Shown here: piece after piece, positions 1-8,670 of the stretch | How positions within the stretch are numbered: position 1 is the stretch's first letter | Layout of the letters: every line of letters starts with the position of its first letter | Assembly: GCA_036961205.1 (NCBI GenBank) | Contig: JBALVI010000001.1 | Coordinates: 868,001 to 932,000 of the forward strand | From: CALJFL01 sp036961205 | GTDB lineage: Bacteria > Pseudomonadota > Gammaproteobacteria > Pseudomonadales > Halieaceae | Direction of reading: 5' to 3' | Length of the DNA: 64,000 nt | Translations under genes and position numbers: made by a program | Notes under the pieces: model-generated | What the model saw: the letters and a program-made list of their open reading frames with translations, nothing else | What the model was told of the DNA's origin: nothing | Database searches by the model: none

Positions 1-258
1 CGAGATTAATTCCCTTACCTGATCGTCATCACGCTTTTCGATGGCGTTGGCCAGTGCCAGACTCTCAAAAACGGGCGCCCCTGCCCCTTTTCCCATAAAG
101 AGCCCAAGTGCCGCCAGTGCGCCCGCTATTGCAGACGTGCCGCCGCGCGGGGCCCCAAGCACAATGAAGGTCTTGCGGTCGTAGGAGCCAGTCTCGAGCT
201 GCTCGCAGTTTAGCGCGAACATTCCGGGGTTCTCTAAATCGGAGTATTCCGTATTCAC
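1..258 (-). CDS. Sulfotransferase-like P-loop protein, truncated by window edge
   Basis: Only the N-terminal 86 codons are present; the gene runs off the left edge. Reading leftward from a GTG at 258 gives a protein with the segment GAPRGGTSAIAGAL near residues 37-50. This matches the 5'-phosphosulfate-binding loop of the sulfotransferase superfamily (PAPS-dependent transfer of sulfate to sugars or other acceptors). An in-frame TAA lies four codons upstream of the GTG, so the start cannot be further out; Met13 is the alternative. It follows the glycosyltransferase gene at 336-1235 on the same strand with a gap of about 80 bp, which suggests a role in modifying a surface glycan. The acceptor cannot be told from this fragment. 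Confidence 0.7.
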   Translation of the reverse strand, partial: MNTEYSDLENPGMFALNCEQLETGSYDRKTFIVLGAPRGGTSAIAGALAALGLFMGKGAGAPVFESLALANAIEKRDDDQVRELIS

Positions 259-335
259 GTTTTGCCTTTACGCTGTGTTAAAGCGCATTGTATTCGGATA
301 TCGCTGCATAGGTACGCCGGTAGCAGGGAGTTATC

Positions 336-1235
336 TTATTGTGTGGATTTTGCAAAGTTTAAAGAGAATGCAAAATCTTCATCAGCCAGAATTTTCTCCA
401 TTATTTTCTGGTGTAACTGCGAATTCTTACGCCGCATATACCATTTTACATGTTTTGTGGTCCAGGCATGCAGTAACGCCAGGTTGGGTTTACTTCTAAG
501 ATAATCTGCGAACTGAATACATTTGGCGGAATAAAGGTCGATGCCAAGACGCTTATCGTGGCGGCAAAACTTGTCTCTGAATCCGGCACCGTGGTGATAT
601 ACCGCGTTATCGTATACACCGAAAAATAGTGAGTGGAGATCGGTTGGGTTGGAGCGCAGCAAGGCTTTCCAGGAAATGTCGGCGTCTCTCAAAGCGCCGT
701 ATAGATTGCCCCCTACATCCGAACCCATATTGCCATCGTCTCGCATCCATTGGACCCCGGGTTTCCAGGTTCCGGAGATGGATCGCCAGAAATCGACTGA
801 GGTGAGGCAGAAGCAGGGATGAGGTTGCTTGTCTCCAAAGTTCTCATCCCGCCTTACCGCAACCAGAGGGTACTGGTCCAGATAGGCGAATATTCGACCT
901 AAATCGGCAATTGGAAATGCATCGCCATCGATAAATAAAATCAAATCGTTATCATCGGCGACTTGCGAAATTTCCTGGGCGAGAAAGTCGAGCTTTTCAT
1001 GATGCCGAAATCCATCATTGTAAAAAGCGTGGTCAACCTGTGTTGCGAGCGCCTCGCTGACCCCATCCATGAAAGCGAATATTTGGAAGTCGAACTTTAT
1101 GTAGGCTTTCAAACGGGCAATCTGCTGTTCTACCCATGTGTCTGAGTTCCAGTGTACGGTGGCGATGTAGACGGTCCGGTTTTGCAAGGGGTAAGCATCC
1201 GTAGGCGTTGTGGGAAAGTACGGGGTAAAAGACAT
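336..1235 (-). CDS. GT-A fold glycosyltransferase-like protein
   Basis: A protein of 299 residues counted from the ATG at 1235. The frame is open to a TTG at 1286, but conserved-looking sequence begins only at RTVYIATVHWNS, after the ATG. A hydrophobic strand ending in FIDGDAFP (about residues 101-108) looks like the DxD metal/nucleotide-sugar site of GT-A glycosyltransferases. The later stretches HPCFCLTSVDFW and DGNMGSDVGG would fit the acceptor half. It has no signal peptide and no membrane segment, so it is probably cytosolic or membrane-associated. It is upstream of and co-directional with the truncated sulfotransferase, and divergent from the large glycosyltransferase at 1433. The sugar donor is unknown. 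Confidence 0.6.
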   Translation of the reverse strand: MSFTPYFPTTPTDAYPLQNRTVYIATVHWNSDTWVEQQIARLKAYIKFDFQIFAFMDGVSEALATQVDHAFYNDGFRHHEKLDFLAQEISQVADDNDLILFIDGDAFPIADLGRIFAYLDQYPLVAVRRDENFGDKQPHPCFCLTSVDFWRSISGTWKPGVQWMRDDGNMGSDVGGNLYGALRDADISWKALLRSNPTDLHSLFFGVYDNAVYHHGAGFRDKFCRHDKRLGIDLYSAKCIQFADYLRSKPNLALLHAWTTKHVKWYMRRKNSQLHQKIMEKILADEDFAFSLNFAKSTQ

Positions 1236-1363
1236 TTCATCCACATTTGTGGCAATGATATAGTAACTTTCCTTCGTGGCATACAAGCCGAAATCAATAG
1301 CACTGATTGACAGATTTTATAGGCTTCAATTTAGATGGTCGCTTGACCATGGTTAGCGCAGTA

Positions 1364-1392
1364 TTCCGAATTCCAGTGCTGCATACTATAAT
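1364..1392 (+). promoter_or_regulatory. Candidate sigma70 promoter of the glycosyltransferase-methyltransferase pair
   Basis: A perfect TATAAT lies at 1387-1392. With a 17-bp spacer, the hexamer at 1364-1369 is TTCCGA, only three of six to TTGACA. The start codon is at 1433, preceded by AGGAG at 1417-1421 (a rather long 11-nt spacing). The site sits in the divergent gap between two glycosyltransferase genes. Confidence 0.45.
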
Positions 1393-1432
1393 TCTGCCTT
1401 TTTACTGTCATTCTTCAGGAGCGCATTGCTGA

Positions 1433-3721
1433 ATGCATTTAGGTAAGTCCTTGGAGGCGGTCAAGCGGGCGATTTCAGGCTTAATGCTGCCAAAAACAGA
1501 CCTTAGTGCCCAGGTGTGTATTGAGCCCGGCGAGATTGAATCTGCCGCTAGCTACATTCCAATTGATGTGCGCGACCTAAAGCGGGGTCTGTATTTCTTC
1601 AGCTTAAAATACACAAGCGATTCTGTACCTCTTGGGCCGAGGCTGACAGCGGCTCGGCCCAAATTTGAAACCAGCGATCATATCTACACTTTTGTCAGCC
1701 ATGACCAGAGCGAATTTTTTGGCACGGTACTCATCATTGATGATATTGAGTATCTGAACTTTTATCCCAGCAGACTTCCCTGTGACATTAAGATCATTGA
1801 TTGTTCCCTGAGGCAGATTAACTCGTTTGCCCGAGATTATATTTATGGTGAGCTCTTTGTCAGGGTCAAGATATTTGGGGCACACTGGACGTGGAATCGC
1901 AGTCTCGATGAATTCAAGGCTTGGGTTCAGCGACTGCTTAGCGGCGGCAAAGACGACAGCTACGCAACGTGGTGGAAACTCTACGGACAGACTAGTTCGA
2001 ATGAACTGGACGCACAGAGAACTCTGTCCAGGGGCGTGTCTCGATCTGCAGAGCGCATCACCCTCGATCAGACTCTCTCCATCTCTGTTGTTCTTATGGT
2101 CGGTGACAAGCTGTTACCCGAATTGACGAGGTCAGTCGATTCTATGCTGGCGCAAACGTATGCGGATTGGGAGCTATACGTTTGCGGCGATATAATGCCG
2201 GGCTCTCGCGAAGACTCGTATCTGCAGCAGCTCATGGCTGGAGAGCCGAGAATTAACAGCAGGTATAGGAGTGGCGATAAAGGCCAGATAGTCCAAGTAA
2301 ACGATGCTCTCGCCGAAACTACGGGAGCGTTTGTTGGTTTTCTGGAAGCCGGTGATCAGTTGGCCGCTAATGCATTATTTGAAGTTGCTCTGTGTATCAG
2401 CGATTCGCCCGAGTTGCTAATGGTCTACTCTGATGAAGACGCTATCGGTGCCGGAAATGTGCCATTGGCACCGCAGTTCAAGCCAGATTGGAACTATGAC
2501 CTTTTCCTCTCGATAAATTATGTGTGCCATTTTCTAGTGATCGCCAAAAGCCAAGTGATGGCATGTAAAGGACTGCGGATTGAATTCGAGGGCGCTGAAA
2601 TTCTGGATCTTACTTTGCGAGTTGTTGAATCTGCCTCGGCAAGTCAAATCGGGCATATCCCGAAAGTTTTATACCACCGTAGCGCTGGTGCGGATGAGTT
2701 GCCGGAGCATTTAAATGCCTTCGAAAGTAACAACCCAGAGGTAGCTAGAAGCGCGATAAATGACCACCTTCAACGCCGCAATTTGTCGGCTGTTGCGACA
2801 CATACTGAAGTACCTGGTGGCTATCGTATTACGTATCAGTTGCCCGATCCTCCGCCTTCTGTATCAATTATCATTCCAACATACAACAGTTTGAGGGTGC
2901 TGAAAAACTGTGTGGAGACCCTGCTGGAGAAAACAAATTATCCTGCCTATGAAATACTGATTGTCGATAACCTTTCCGATGATCCTGCTACGCTTAATTA
3001 TCTCGCAGCGATTCACGATCACCGTATCCGTGTACTTCGCTATCAGTCGGAATTTAATTTTTCCGCGATTAATAATTACGCCGTCAAGGCAAGTGAAGCA
3101 CAGATATTGGTACTTCTTAATAACGATACTGAGGTATGTAACGAAGATTGGCTTATCGAAATGGTGTCTCAGGTGAGTCGGCCGGAAATCGGAGCAGTAG
3201 GGGCGAAGCTATTTTATGCCGAGGGCCGCATTCAACATGCTGGGGTGCTTCTGGGTATGGGGCCTGATCGTGTTGCCGGACATGCATTTAAGGGCTTTCA
3301 TCGAGATGAAATTGGTGCGATGGGGCGAACGCGATTAGTTCAGCAGTATCATGCGAATACCGGCGCGTGTCTGGCGGTTAATCGAGAGCTATATCTGGAG
3401 GTAGGAGGCTTGGACGAAGAGAGCCTTGCCATTGCCTTTAACGACGTCGATTTTTGCCTGAAATTGCGCGCGGCTGGCTACCTTAACCTATGGACGCCCT
3501 ATGCGCAGATGTATCACTATGAATCGTATTCCAGGGGATATGATGTCACTGAGGAAAAGCGTAACCGATTTATATTGGAACGGGATTATATGCATCGTCG
3601 ATGGGGCGATTGGCTGCAGTCAGATTCCAATTACAATCCAAATCTCACGAGAGATTTTGACAACTTCAACCTGGCGTGGCCGCCAGAGTCTCAAGTCGAT
3701 GGTACGGAGGGCGTGGAGTGA
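1433..3721 (+). CDS. Two-domain family 2 glycosyltransferase
   Basis: A protein of 762 residues with two GT2-type modules. The first (about 215-415) starts SISVVLMVGD but has EAGDQLA where an active domain usually has a DxDD-type acidic cluster, so it may be degenerate. The second (about 475-700) is canonical: SVSIIIPTYNS, VDNLSDD, then LNNDTEV for the metal-binding DxD and FNDVDFC near residue 670 as the catalytic-base region. The layout resembles O-antigen or rhamnan-type transferases that work at the inner face of the membrane. The N-terminal 200 residues match no domain I recognise. Its stop overlaps the GTG start of the methyltransferase by 4 bp, so the two are translationally coupled. 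Confidence 0.85.
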   Translation: MHLGKSLEAVKRAISGLMLPKTDLSAQVCIEPGEIESAASYIPIDVRDLKRGLYFFSLKYTSDSVPLGPRLTAARPKFETSDHIYTFVSHDQSEFFGTVLIIDDIEYLNFYPSRLPCDIKIIDCSLRQINSFARDYIYGELFVRVKIFGAHWTWNRSLDEFKAWVQRLLSGGKDDSYATWWKLYGQTSSNELDAQRTLSRGVSRSAERITLDQTLSISVVLMVGDKLLPELTRSVDSMLAQTYADWELYVCGDIMPGSREDSYLQQLMAGEPRINSRYRSGDKGQIVQVNDALAETTGAFVGFLEAGDQLAANALFEVALCISDSPELLMVYSDEDAIGAGNVPLAPQFKPDWNYDLFLSINYVCHFLVIAKSQVMACKGLRIEFEGAEILDLTLRVVESASASQIGHIPKVLYHRSAGADELPEHLNAFESNNPEVARSAINDHLQRRNLSAVATHTEVPGGYRITYQLPDPPPSVSIIIPTYNSLRVLKNCVETLLEKTNYPAYEILIVDNLSDDPATLNYLAAIHDHRIRVLRYQSEFNFSAINNYAVKASEAQILVLLNNDTEVCNEDWLIEMVSQVSRPEIGAVGAKLFYAEGRIQHAGVLLGMGPDRVAGHAFKGFHRDEIGAMGRTRLVQQYHANTGACLAVNRELYLEVGGLDEESLAIAFNDVDFCLKLRAAGYLNLWTPYAQMYHYESYSRGYDVTEEKRNRFILERDYMHRRWGDWLQSDSNYNPNLTRDFDNFNLAWPPESQVDGTEGVE

Positions 3722-4527
3722 GTTTGCCTCATTACTTAAGTAACGAACTGCTGGTCAACGAGATCGGTCGCTCGCTTTCGGGTAAAGATCCAATTTTCCC
3801 GAGTCGGGAAGATATTCGTAAAATCGGACCGATAAATACCTTGCGAGAGTTTAAGCACCTGGGTTTGCAATCGCTACGAGTACTATTGAACTATACGAAT
3901 ATAAGTCCCAGCTCAGCCGTACTGGATATTGGCAGCGGCTATGGTCGGCTGGCGATTCCTTTAAGCCGATTCTTGTCCACCGATGGATCCTATGTTGGGA
4001 TCGATGTAATGCAAGATGCTGTAGTGGATTGCCGACAGCGTATAAGCAATGAATTTGACCAATTCACATTCGAGCATCTGGACGTTCACAATGGAATTTA
4101 CAATGCAGACACCAGCCAGGCAGCGGCTGATGCGCGCTTTGATCTACCTGACCAGCAGTTTGACGTGGTGTTTATGTTCTCGGTGTTTAGCCACATGATG
4201 CCGGAGGATGTCTCGGCCTACTTGAGTGAAATAGCCAGAGTGCTAAAGCCTGGTGGGATGTTGATGACAACGTTTTTTGTGCTCAATAATTTTTCCCGCA
4301 CTCAGATTGAAAATGGTGAGACACGACGTACCTTTGCGCACAAGCACGGACATGTCTTTGTTGACGATTCCTTGCATCCTGAAACTGCGGTGGCCTATGA
4401 GCAGTCTTACTTGGAGGAGATCCTCGCGGCGAGCCCGCTAGAACACGTGCACACATTCTATGGTCAATGGGCGGGCCACCGCTGGTCCATGACGGGCCAG
4501 GATGCCGTGATTTGTGTGAAGCCTTAG
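3718..4527 (+). CDS. Class I SAM-dependent methyltransferase
   Basis: A protein of 269 residues from the GTG at 3718. The frame is open further upstream, but this GTG overlaps the previous stop as GTGA and has a GGAGG about 8 nt upstream. The SAM-binding motif I is VLDIGSGYGRLAIPL (about residues 68-82), followed by an acidic strand VGIDVM and the motif FSVFSHMMPED. LKPGG closes the Rossmann core. This is a class I methyltransferase of the UbiE/small-molecule type. Coupling to a GT2 glycosyltransferase suggests methylation of a sugar residue or capping of a polysaccharide end, which is inference. The 3' end converges on the sulfatase gene with an 11-bp gap. Confidence 0.85.
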   Translation: MSLPHYLSNELLVNEIGRSLSGKDPIFPSREDIRKIGPINTLREFKHLGLQSLRVLLNYTNISPSSAVLDIGSGYGRLAIPLSRFLSTDGSYVGIDVMQDAVVDCRQRISNEFDQFTFEHLDVHNGIYNADTSQAAADARFDLPDQQFDVVFMFSVFSHMMPEDVSAYLSEIARVLKPGGMLMTTFFVLNNFSRTQIENGETRRTFAHKHGHVFVDDSLHPETAVAYEQSYLEEILAASPLEHVHTFYGQWAGHRWSMTGQDAVICVKP

Positions 4528-4538
4528 CGTGGCTACGG

Positions 4539-6533
4539 TTATTTCCCAGAAAGATAACCCAGCAGTTGCTGTTCTAATTCGGCCAGCTTTTCGGGGTACT
4601 TTTTGTTCAGGAGAATTGTCTCCTGCGGATCATTGTCCAGTCGATACAGTTCCGTGCCCTGGACAGTCCGGACTAATTTCCATGGTGGAGATATAACGGC
4701 GGCGCCACCGAGAACAAAGTGAAAAAATCCGAGACGCTCACCCAGATCGACTTCATCTTTACCCGTTAGCATGGGTAGCAGCGATACTCCACGACGTGGC
4801 GCATCCAGTTCATCTGGCCGTACTTTATAACCGGCAGCCTCACGCAGGGTGGGCCAGAGGTCTACCAACATCGTAAATTCGTCGATCTGCTGATTTGGCG
4901 GTATCGTTCCCGGCCATTGGGCGACCAGCGGTACTCGTAAACCTCCTTCGTATACGGTGCTCTTGCCGCCTCTAAACTGGCCATTACTCCCTGTTGGATT
5001 GTTGGGGTCCTCTCCTACCGACAGATCAGAGCCATTGTCGCTGGTAAAAATAAGCAACGTATTTGATGTTAGCTCCAGCTCATTCAATCGGCCTATAAGA
5101 TCTCCGATACGATCATCCATATGTCTGATGAGCGCAATATAATCCTGATTTCTTTCACCCTCGACGCCACTTTCCCTGACCTTATCCAACCAGTCTTCTC
5201 TCGCCGAAAATACTTGGTACTGCTCTCCCCACAGCGGCGTATGTACGGTATTGAAACTAAGATAGAGGAAAAACGGGTCGTCCTGGTTTTCTTCGATAAA
5301 AGATATTGCGCGGTCTGCAAGCAAATCGGTAACGTGGCCCGACGTCTGGCGGTAGGGCGACCTGCCCTCAAAAAAGAACGTGTCAACCAACTCATGAATA
5401 ACCTTAAAGCTATAGACGGTGACACCGCCGTAAAATCCTAACCACTGCTCAAAGCCACGATCGACGGGTAAAAAGCCGGGGCGTACAGATAAGTGCCATT
5501 TGCCATAAGCCCCGGTGCGATATCCGGCCTGACTCAGATACTCGGGAATGATTGTTGAGGACCGTGGTATACCTGCCTTGGCGGGACCACCGGTCCCCGG
5601 GATTTTAATATCCCTCAAAAACTTTCCGCTGAGCATTGAGGCTCTTGTAGATGAACACACCGGGTAAACGTGAAAATTAGTGAATGCAGCTCCCTGTGCA
5701 GCGATTTGGTCAATATTGGGAGTAGCAATATTGCCACTTGGTGCGAAAGCGCTTACATCACCGTAGCCCATGTCATCGGCAACAATGAGAATTATATTGG
5801 GTCTCGCGTGTTGTTTTAGATCTAGATATTTTTGCGCCGCACCGCGCGTTATCTCATAGACTTGCCTTATTTCCAGACTTTCGAGGGCCTCCCTAGGTGC
5901 AGAACTGAATTCTGTGTAGGAAACCTTTCCGTTGCCATCCAGGTCATATTTTGGATCCTGCAAGAGTCCGTTACTGACGGTGTCGAGCAGAGGCAAGATA
6001 ACCTTGCGATAATCGACCAGCGGAGCACTTAGCCTTAACGCTTCAACAATCGCTGTCGTTACTCGATTTACTTTAAATATGGGAGTAAGCGCATCACTTT
6101 GTTTTCCGACGCCAAGCACCGCAGAGCAAGGCAGGATATTCTCCAGTGCCGTGTCGTTAACAACGCGAAAATTTTTGCCGCGAATAGTGGCGAGATAGCT
6201 GCCGCCGCTAGTGCGAATATGGCAATAGCTGCCGGTGTGAAAGCGTGCTGCTCGGGTCAGCAGTATTTGGCCAACTGGAATGTCGCCATCAGCCAGATGG
6301 TGAGGTTCATCCGCGGATATTCCCTCAGAGATAGTTTCACCAGCCAGCGATGCCAGAGATACCTTGGCCCCAACAATGGGCTCTCCCTGGGCGGTCATAA
6401 GAGTGTCTACTCTAACCAGAGGTGTGAGAATATTGAGGCTTGGCTCGAGGTTAGCCAGACTCACCTGCTCATCGCTGGCGAAGGCCTGCGCGCAAATCAG
6501 AAAAAGGATGAGAGTAGGAGGTAGCTGTTTCAA
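4539..6533 (-). CDS. Exported C-type sulfatase with EF-hand in its N-terminal region
   Basis: A protein of 664 residues with a signal peptide ending near AQAFA. The sulfatase domain starts near residue 245: NIILIVADDMGYGD gives the two metal-binding aspartates. Cys293 in CSSTR is the residue that a formylglycine-generating enzyme would convert. Further family motifs are GKWHLS and FTSDNGSD. The N-terminal 220 residues are extra to a plain arylsulfatase and contain a canonical calcium loop, DLDGNGKVSYTEF, near residues 197-209. It probably removes sulfate esters from algal or self-made polysaccharide in the periplasm. The start is a TTG; an in-frame stop lies just upstream and no better start is near. 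No FGE maturase gene is in the window. Confidence 0.88.
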   Translation of the reverse strand: MKQLPPTLILFLICAQAFASDEQVSLANLEPSLNILTPLVRVDTLMTAQGEPIVGAKVSLASLAGETISEGISADEPHHLADGDIPVGQILLTRAARFHTGSYCHIRTSGGSYLATIRGKNFRVVNDTALENILPCSAVLGVGKQSDALTPIFKVNRVTTAIVEALRLSAPLVDYRKVILPLLDTVSNGLLQDPKYDLDGNGKVSYTEFSSAPREALESLEIRQVYEITRGAAQKYLDLKQHARPNIILIVADDMGYGDVSAFAPSGNIATPNIDQIAAQGAAFTNFHVYPVCSSTRASMLSGKFLRDIKIPGTGGPAKAGIPRSSTIIPEYLSQAGYRTGAYGKWHLSVRPGFLPVDRGFEQWLGFYGGVTVYSFKVIHELVDTFFFEGRSPYRQTSGHVTDLLADRAISFIEENQDDPFFLYLSFNTVHTPLWGEQYQVFSAREDWLDKVRESGVEGERNQDYIALIRHMDDRIGDLIGRLNELELTSNTLLIFTSDNGSDLSVGEDPNNPTGSNGQFRGGKSTVYEGGLRVPLVAQWPGTIPPNQQIDEFTMLVDLWPTLREAAGYKVRPDELDAPRRGVSLLPMLTGKDEVDLGERLGFFHFVLGGAAVISPPWKLVRTVQGTELYRLDNDPQETILLNKKYPEKLAELEQQLLGYLSGK

Positions 6534-6652
6534 GTGGCTAGTTCAAACCGCAGTTAGAGGGGCGAGTTAGTTTAACAGGTGCAATCTTTCGCGGTCACTG
6601 TGTCTAAAAAAAGGGTTTTGACGTCAGGCCTCGCTACCCAAAGGCCTGCTAC

Positions 6653-8512
6653 TCATCGCCGTAAGATAAAGTCGGCTTCCAGTACAATTGGCTCACCGAC
6701 ACGCTCAGTGATTATCGCCTTGAGAGAATCAATTTGGTGTTCATCAGGATGCTGCGCTGCGCTCAGGCGTATGCGGATCAAAGGCGGGGATCCGGGTCTA
6801 ACTTCAACGTGCCCTATCTGCATTTGCGCCCCATCGACCTCGATAGTGCCGGTGGGCACCCGATTAAGTAATGTTCCCTGCTGGATCAGGCCGGAAAATG
6901 CGATTGTCAGCGGAATGGCAATGACAGCCATCATGCCAAGTGCCAGGGTCAGGCCCTTGCGCGCCAGGTGAAAGGGCGCGAATCCAAGTACCAGAAAAGT
7001 GACACTAGCGGCCAGCGATATGCCGACCAGGTTCGTGGTGAACAATAAGCCCGCACCTAGCGCCATGTCCCAATTGGCCCAACCCAGGCCTATACCCATT
7101 ACGCTCAAAGGTGGTACTAGCGCCACCGCAATTGCTACACCTGCCAGGCTCTTGGCGATTTCAGCTCTTGTGAAAGCATAGGCGCCTGCAACGCCGGATA
7201 TCACAGCAATAAAAAGATCTAGCAGGGTTGGCGACATACGGGCAGCCATTTCAGGTGTCACAATAGACAGCGGCGACACTGCCGCCACCGCCACTGCCCA
7301 ACCCAGTCCCCAGCCGACCCCCACAGCCAGTGTTATCAGCGAGTTACGCAGCAGCGTAAAATCGGTTCGTGCCATGCCCATTGCCAGGGAGATAATTGGC
7401 GACATCAGCGGAGCCAGTATCATTGCACCAATAATTACAGGTGCTGAATTTGCATATAGGCCCGCCAGCGCCAGCAGTACACTCAGTACTGTTAGTACCT
7501 GAAAGGAATGTGTTGGACTGGCATTTATTCTTAGGGAGACAAAGAGCTCGCGATATTCTGCTTCGGAGGCATGACTAAACAATGGCAATGGTTTATCAAA
7601 AAATTCGCGCGCAGTCTCGTTCACTGGAACGTGTTTAGTACGTATTACATCTTTCTCGGGCTTACTGGCGCTGGATGTTTCTTGCAACATTGGTCCAGGG
7701 ATTATTCGCAGTGCCTGCTCGTTAATCTCGAAGACTAATTCGTCCGCCGATATGGGCTTGCTGTCCAGCAATAACTCCATACCGCCAGACGAGGTTATTA
7801 CAAGTCTCTTTGATTGCACTGTACCGATGGCGTTAGGAAGTTTTTGCAGGCTTATTTTTAAGCCCAAGGCCAGTCGAAGCAGAAACCATAAATAACTGAT
7901 AATACTTCTGGGTGCAAAAGCGAGCAGCGTTAATCGACCGCTGCGCAGGCTCAACGGCTCCTCTATAAACTTGCCGATCAGGGAGCTCTGGGTATAGCCC
8001 AATACGACCACGCCCAGCGCCGCCAGTTGCACAGTCTGGTCTTTGCCGGTTAGTAAGCGGAAGTCTTTCAGCCGCAGTGAGCCCAGCCCCTTTAGTGCGC
8101 CGAAAAGGAAGCTGCGATCGGTGACCGGCTTGTCCATGTCTGTGGGTCGCAGTGACATCACTTTGCCGACAACCACGGAGGAGAACACTACCTGCCCGTT
8201 GCACAGCAGAACATCTGCATCAATGGCGTCCGAATCCAGATAGTGTGAGTATAGTTGGGTGGCAGAACCCTTTACCCCCAGACTGCGCATTGCCTCGGTA
8301 GCGTCGGGGTGTGGGAGTACGCCCAACTCCCATTTGCGTTCCATCGCCAACTCGACCAGATCCCGTATTTTCTCGTCCCCAAGACAGACCAGGACGCGCG
8401 CTTGTGCAGGAATGTCAGCACGATCCGGCCAAGAGATACACTTTAGCTGCTCACGCTGTTCAGGCTTGAGACCCAGATCTTCCAAAGCGGGGTCGTAAAG
8501 TAAGGTGGCCAT
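6653..8512 (-). CDS. DAGK-like / DUF389 membrane fusion protein
   Basis: Counted from the ATG at 8512 (TGAGG about 8 nt upstream) the protein has 619 residues; a TTG at 8545 would add 11. The C-terminal half is a DUF389 (TIGR00341-like) membrane domain with about six hydrophobic segments. It includes the motif APVIIGAMILAPLMSPI and ends in a soluble tail of about 70 residues. The N-terminal 290 residues resemble lipid-kinase/NAD-kinase folds (YegS-like): VLVCLGDE stands where the GGDGT loop is expected, and FEINEQALRIIPG resembles the C-terminal beta sandwich. The glycine-rich loop is incomplete, so catalysis is doubtful and lipid or nucleotide sensing is possible. It is probably an inner-membrane protein. 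The function of DUF389 is not established. Confidence 0.8.
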   Translation of the reverse strand: MATLLYDPALEDLGLKPEQREQLKCISWPDRADIPAQARVLVCLGDEKIRDLVELAMERKWELGVLPHPDATEAMRSLGVKGSATQLYSHYLDSDAIDADVLLCNGQVVFSSVVVGKVMSLRPTDMDKPVTDRSFLFGALKGLGSLRLKDFRLLTGKDQTVQLAALGVVVLGYTQSSLIGKFIEEPLSLRSGRLTLLAFAPRSIISYLWFLLRLALGLKISLQKLPNAIGTVQSKRLVITSSGGMELLLDSKPISADELVFEINEQALRIIPGPMLQETSSASKPEKDVIRTKHVPVNETAREFFDKPLPLFSHASEAEYRELFVSLRINASPTHSFQVLTVLSVLLALAGLYANSAPVIIGAMILAPLMSPIISLAMGMARTDFTLLRNSLITLAVGVGWGLGWAVAVAAVSPLSIVTPEMAARMSPTLLDLFIAVISGVAGAYAFTRAEIAKSLAGVAIAVALVPPLSVMGIGLGWANWDMALGAGLLFTTNLVGISLAASVTFLVLGFAPFHLARKGLTLALGMMAVIAIPLTIAFSGLIQQGTLLNRVPTGTIEVDGAQMQIGHVEVRPGSPPLIRIRLSAAQHPDEHQIDSLKAIITERVGEPIVLEADFILRR

Positions 8513-8670
8513 GGGTTTGGCCTCAGCAGTGTTTGTTTCGTCCAACTGAAAATCCCTGTGCTGGTCGAGTTAACAATACGCCATACTATAGCAAAGGCGG
8601 AGACTATGGCGGTTGGCAGTTTGTAACCGGGGTGCGTTTTTCCTGATAGGAAGCTACAGCAGTCTTTTTT

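Noticed and set aside
262..504. Open frame of 80 residues on the plus strand
   Set aside because: It lies across the 3' part of the glycosyltransferase gene on the other strand, has no ribosome-binding site and no recognisable protein features.
6099..6524. Open frame of 141 residues on the plus strand inside the sulfatase gene
   Set aside because: It is antisense to the N-terminal half of a clear sulfatase, with no motif and an unlikely composition.
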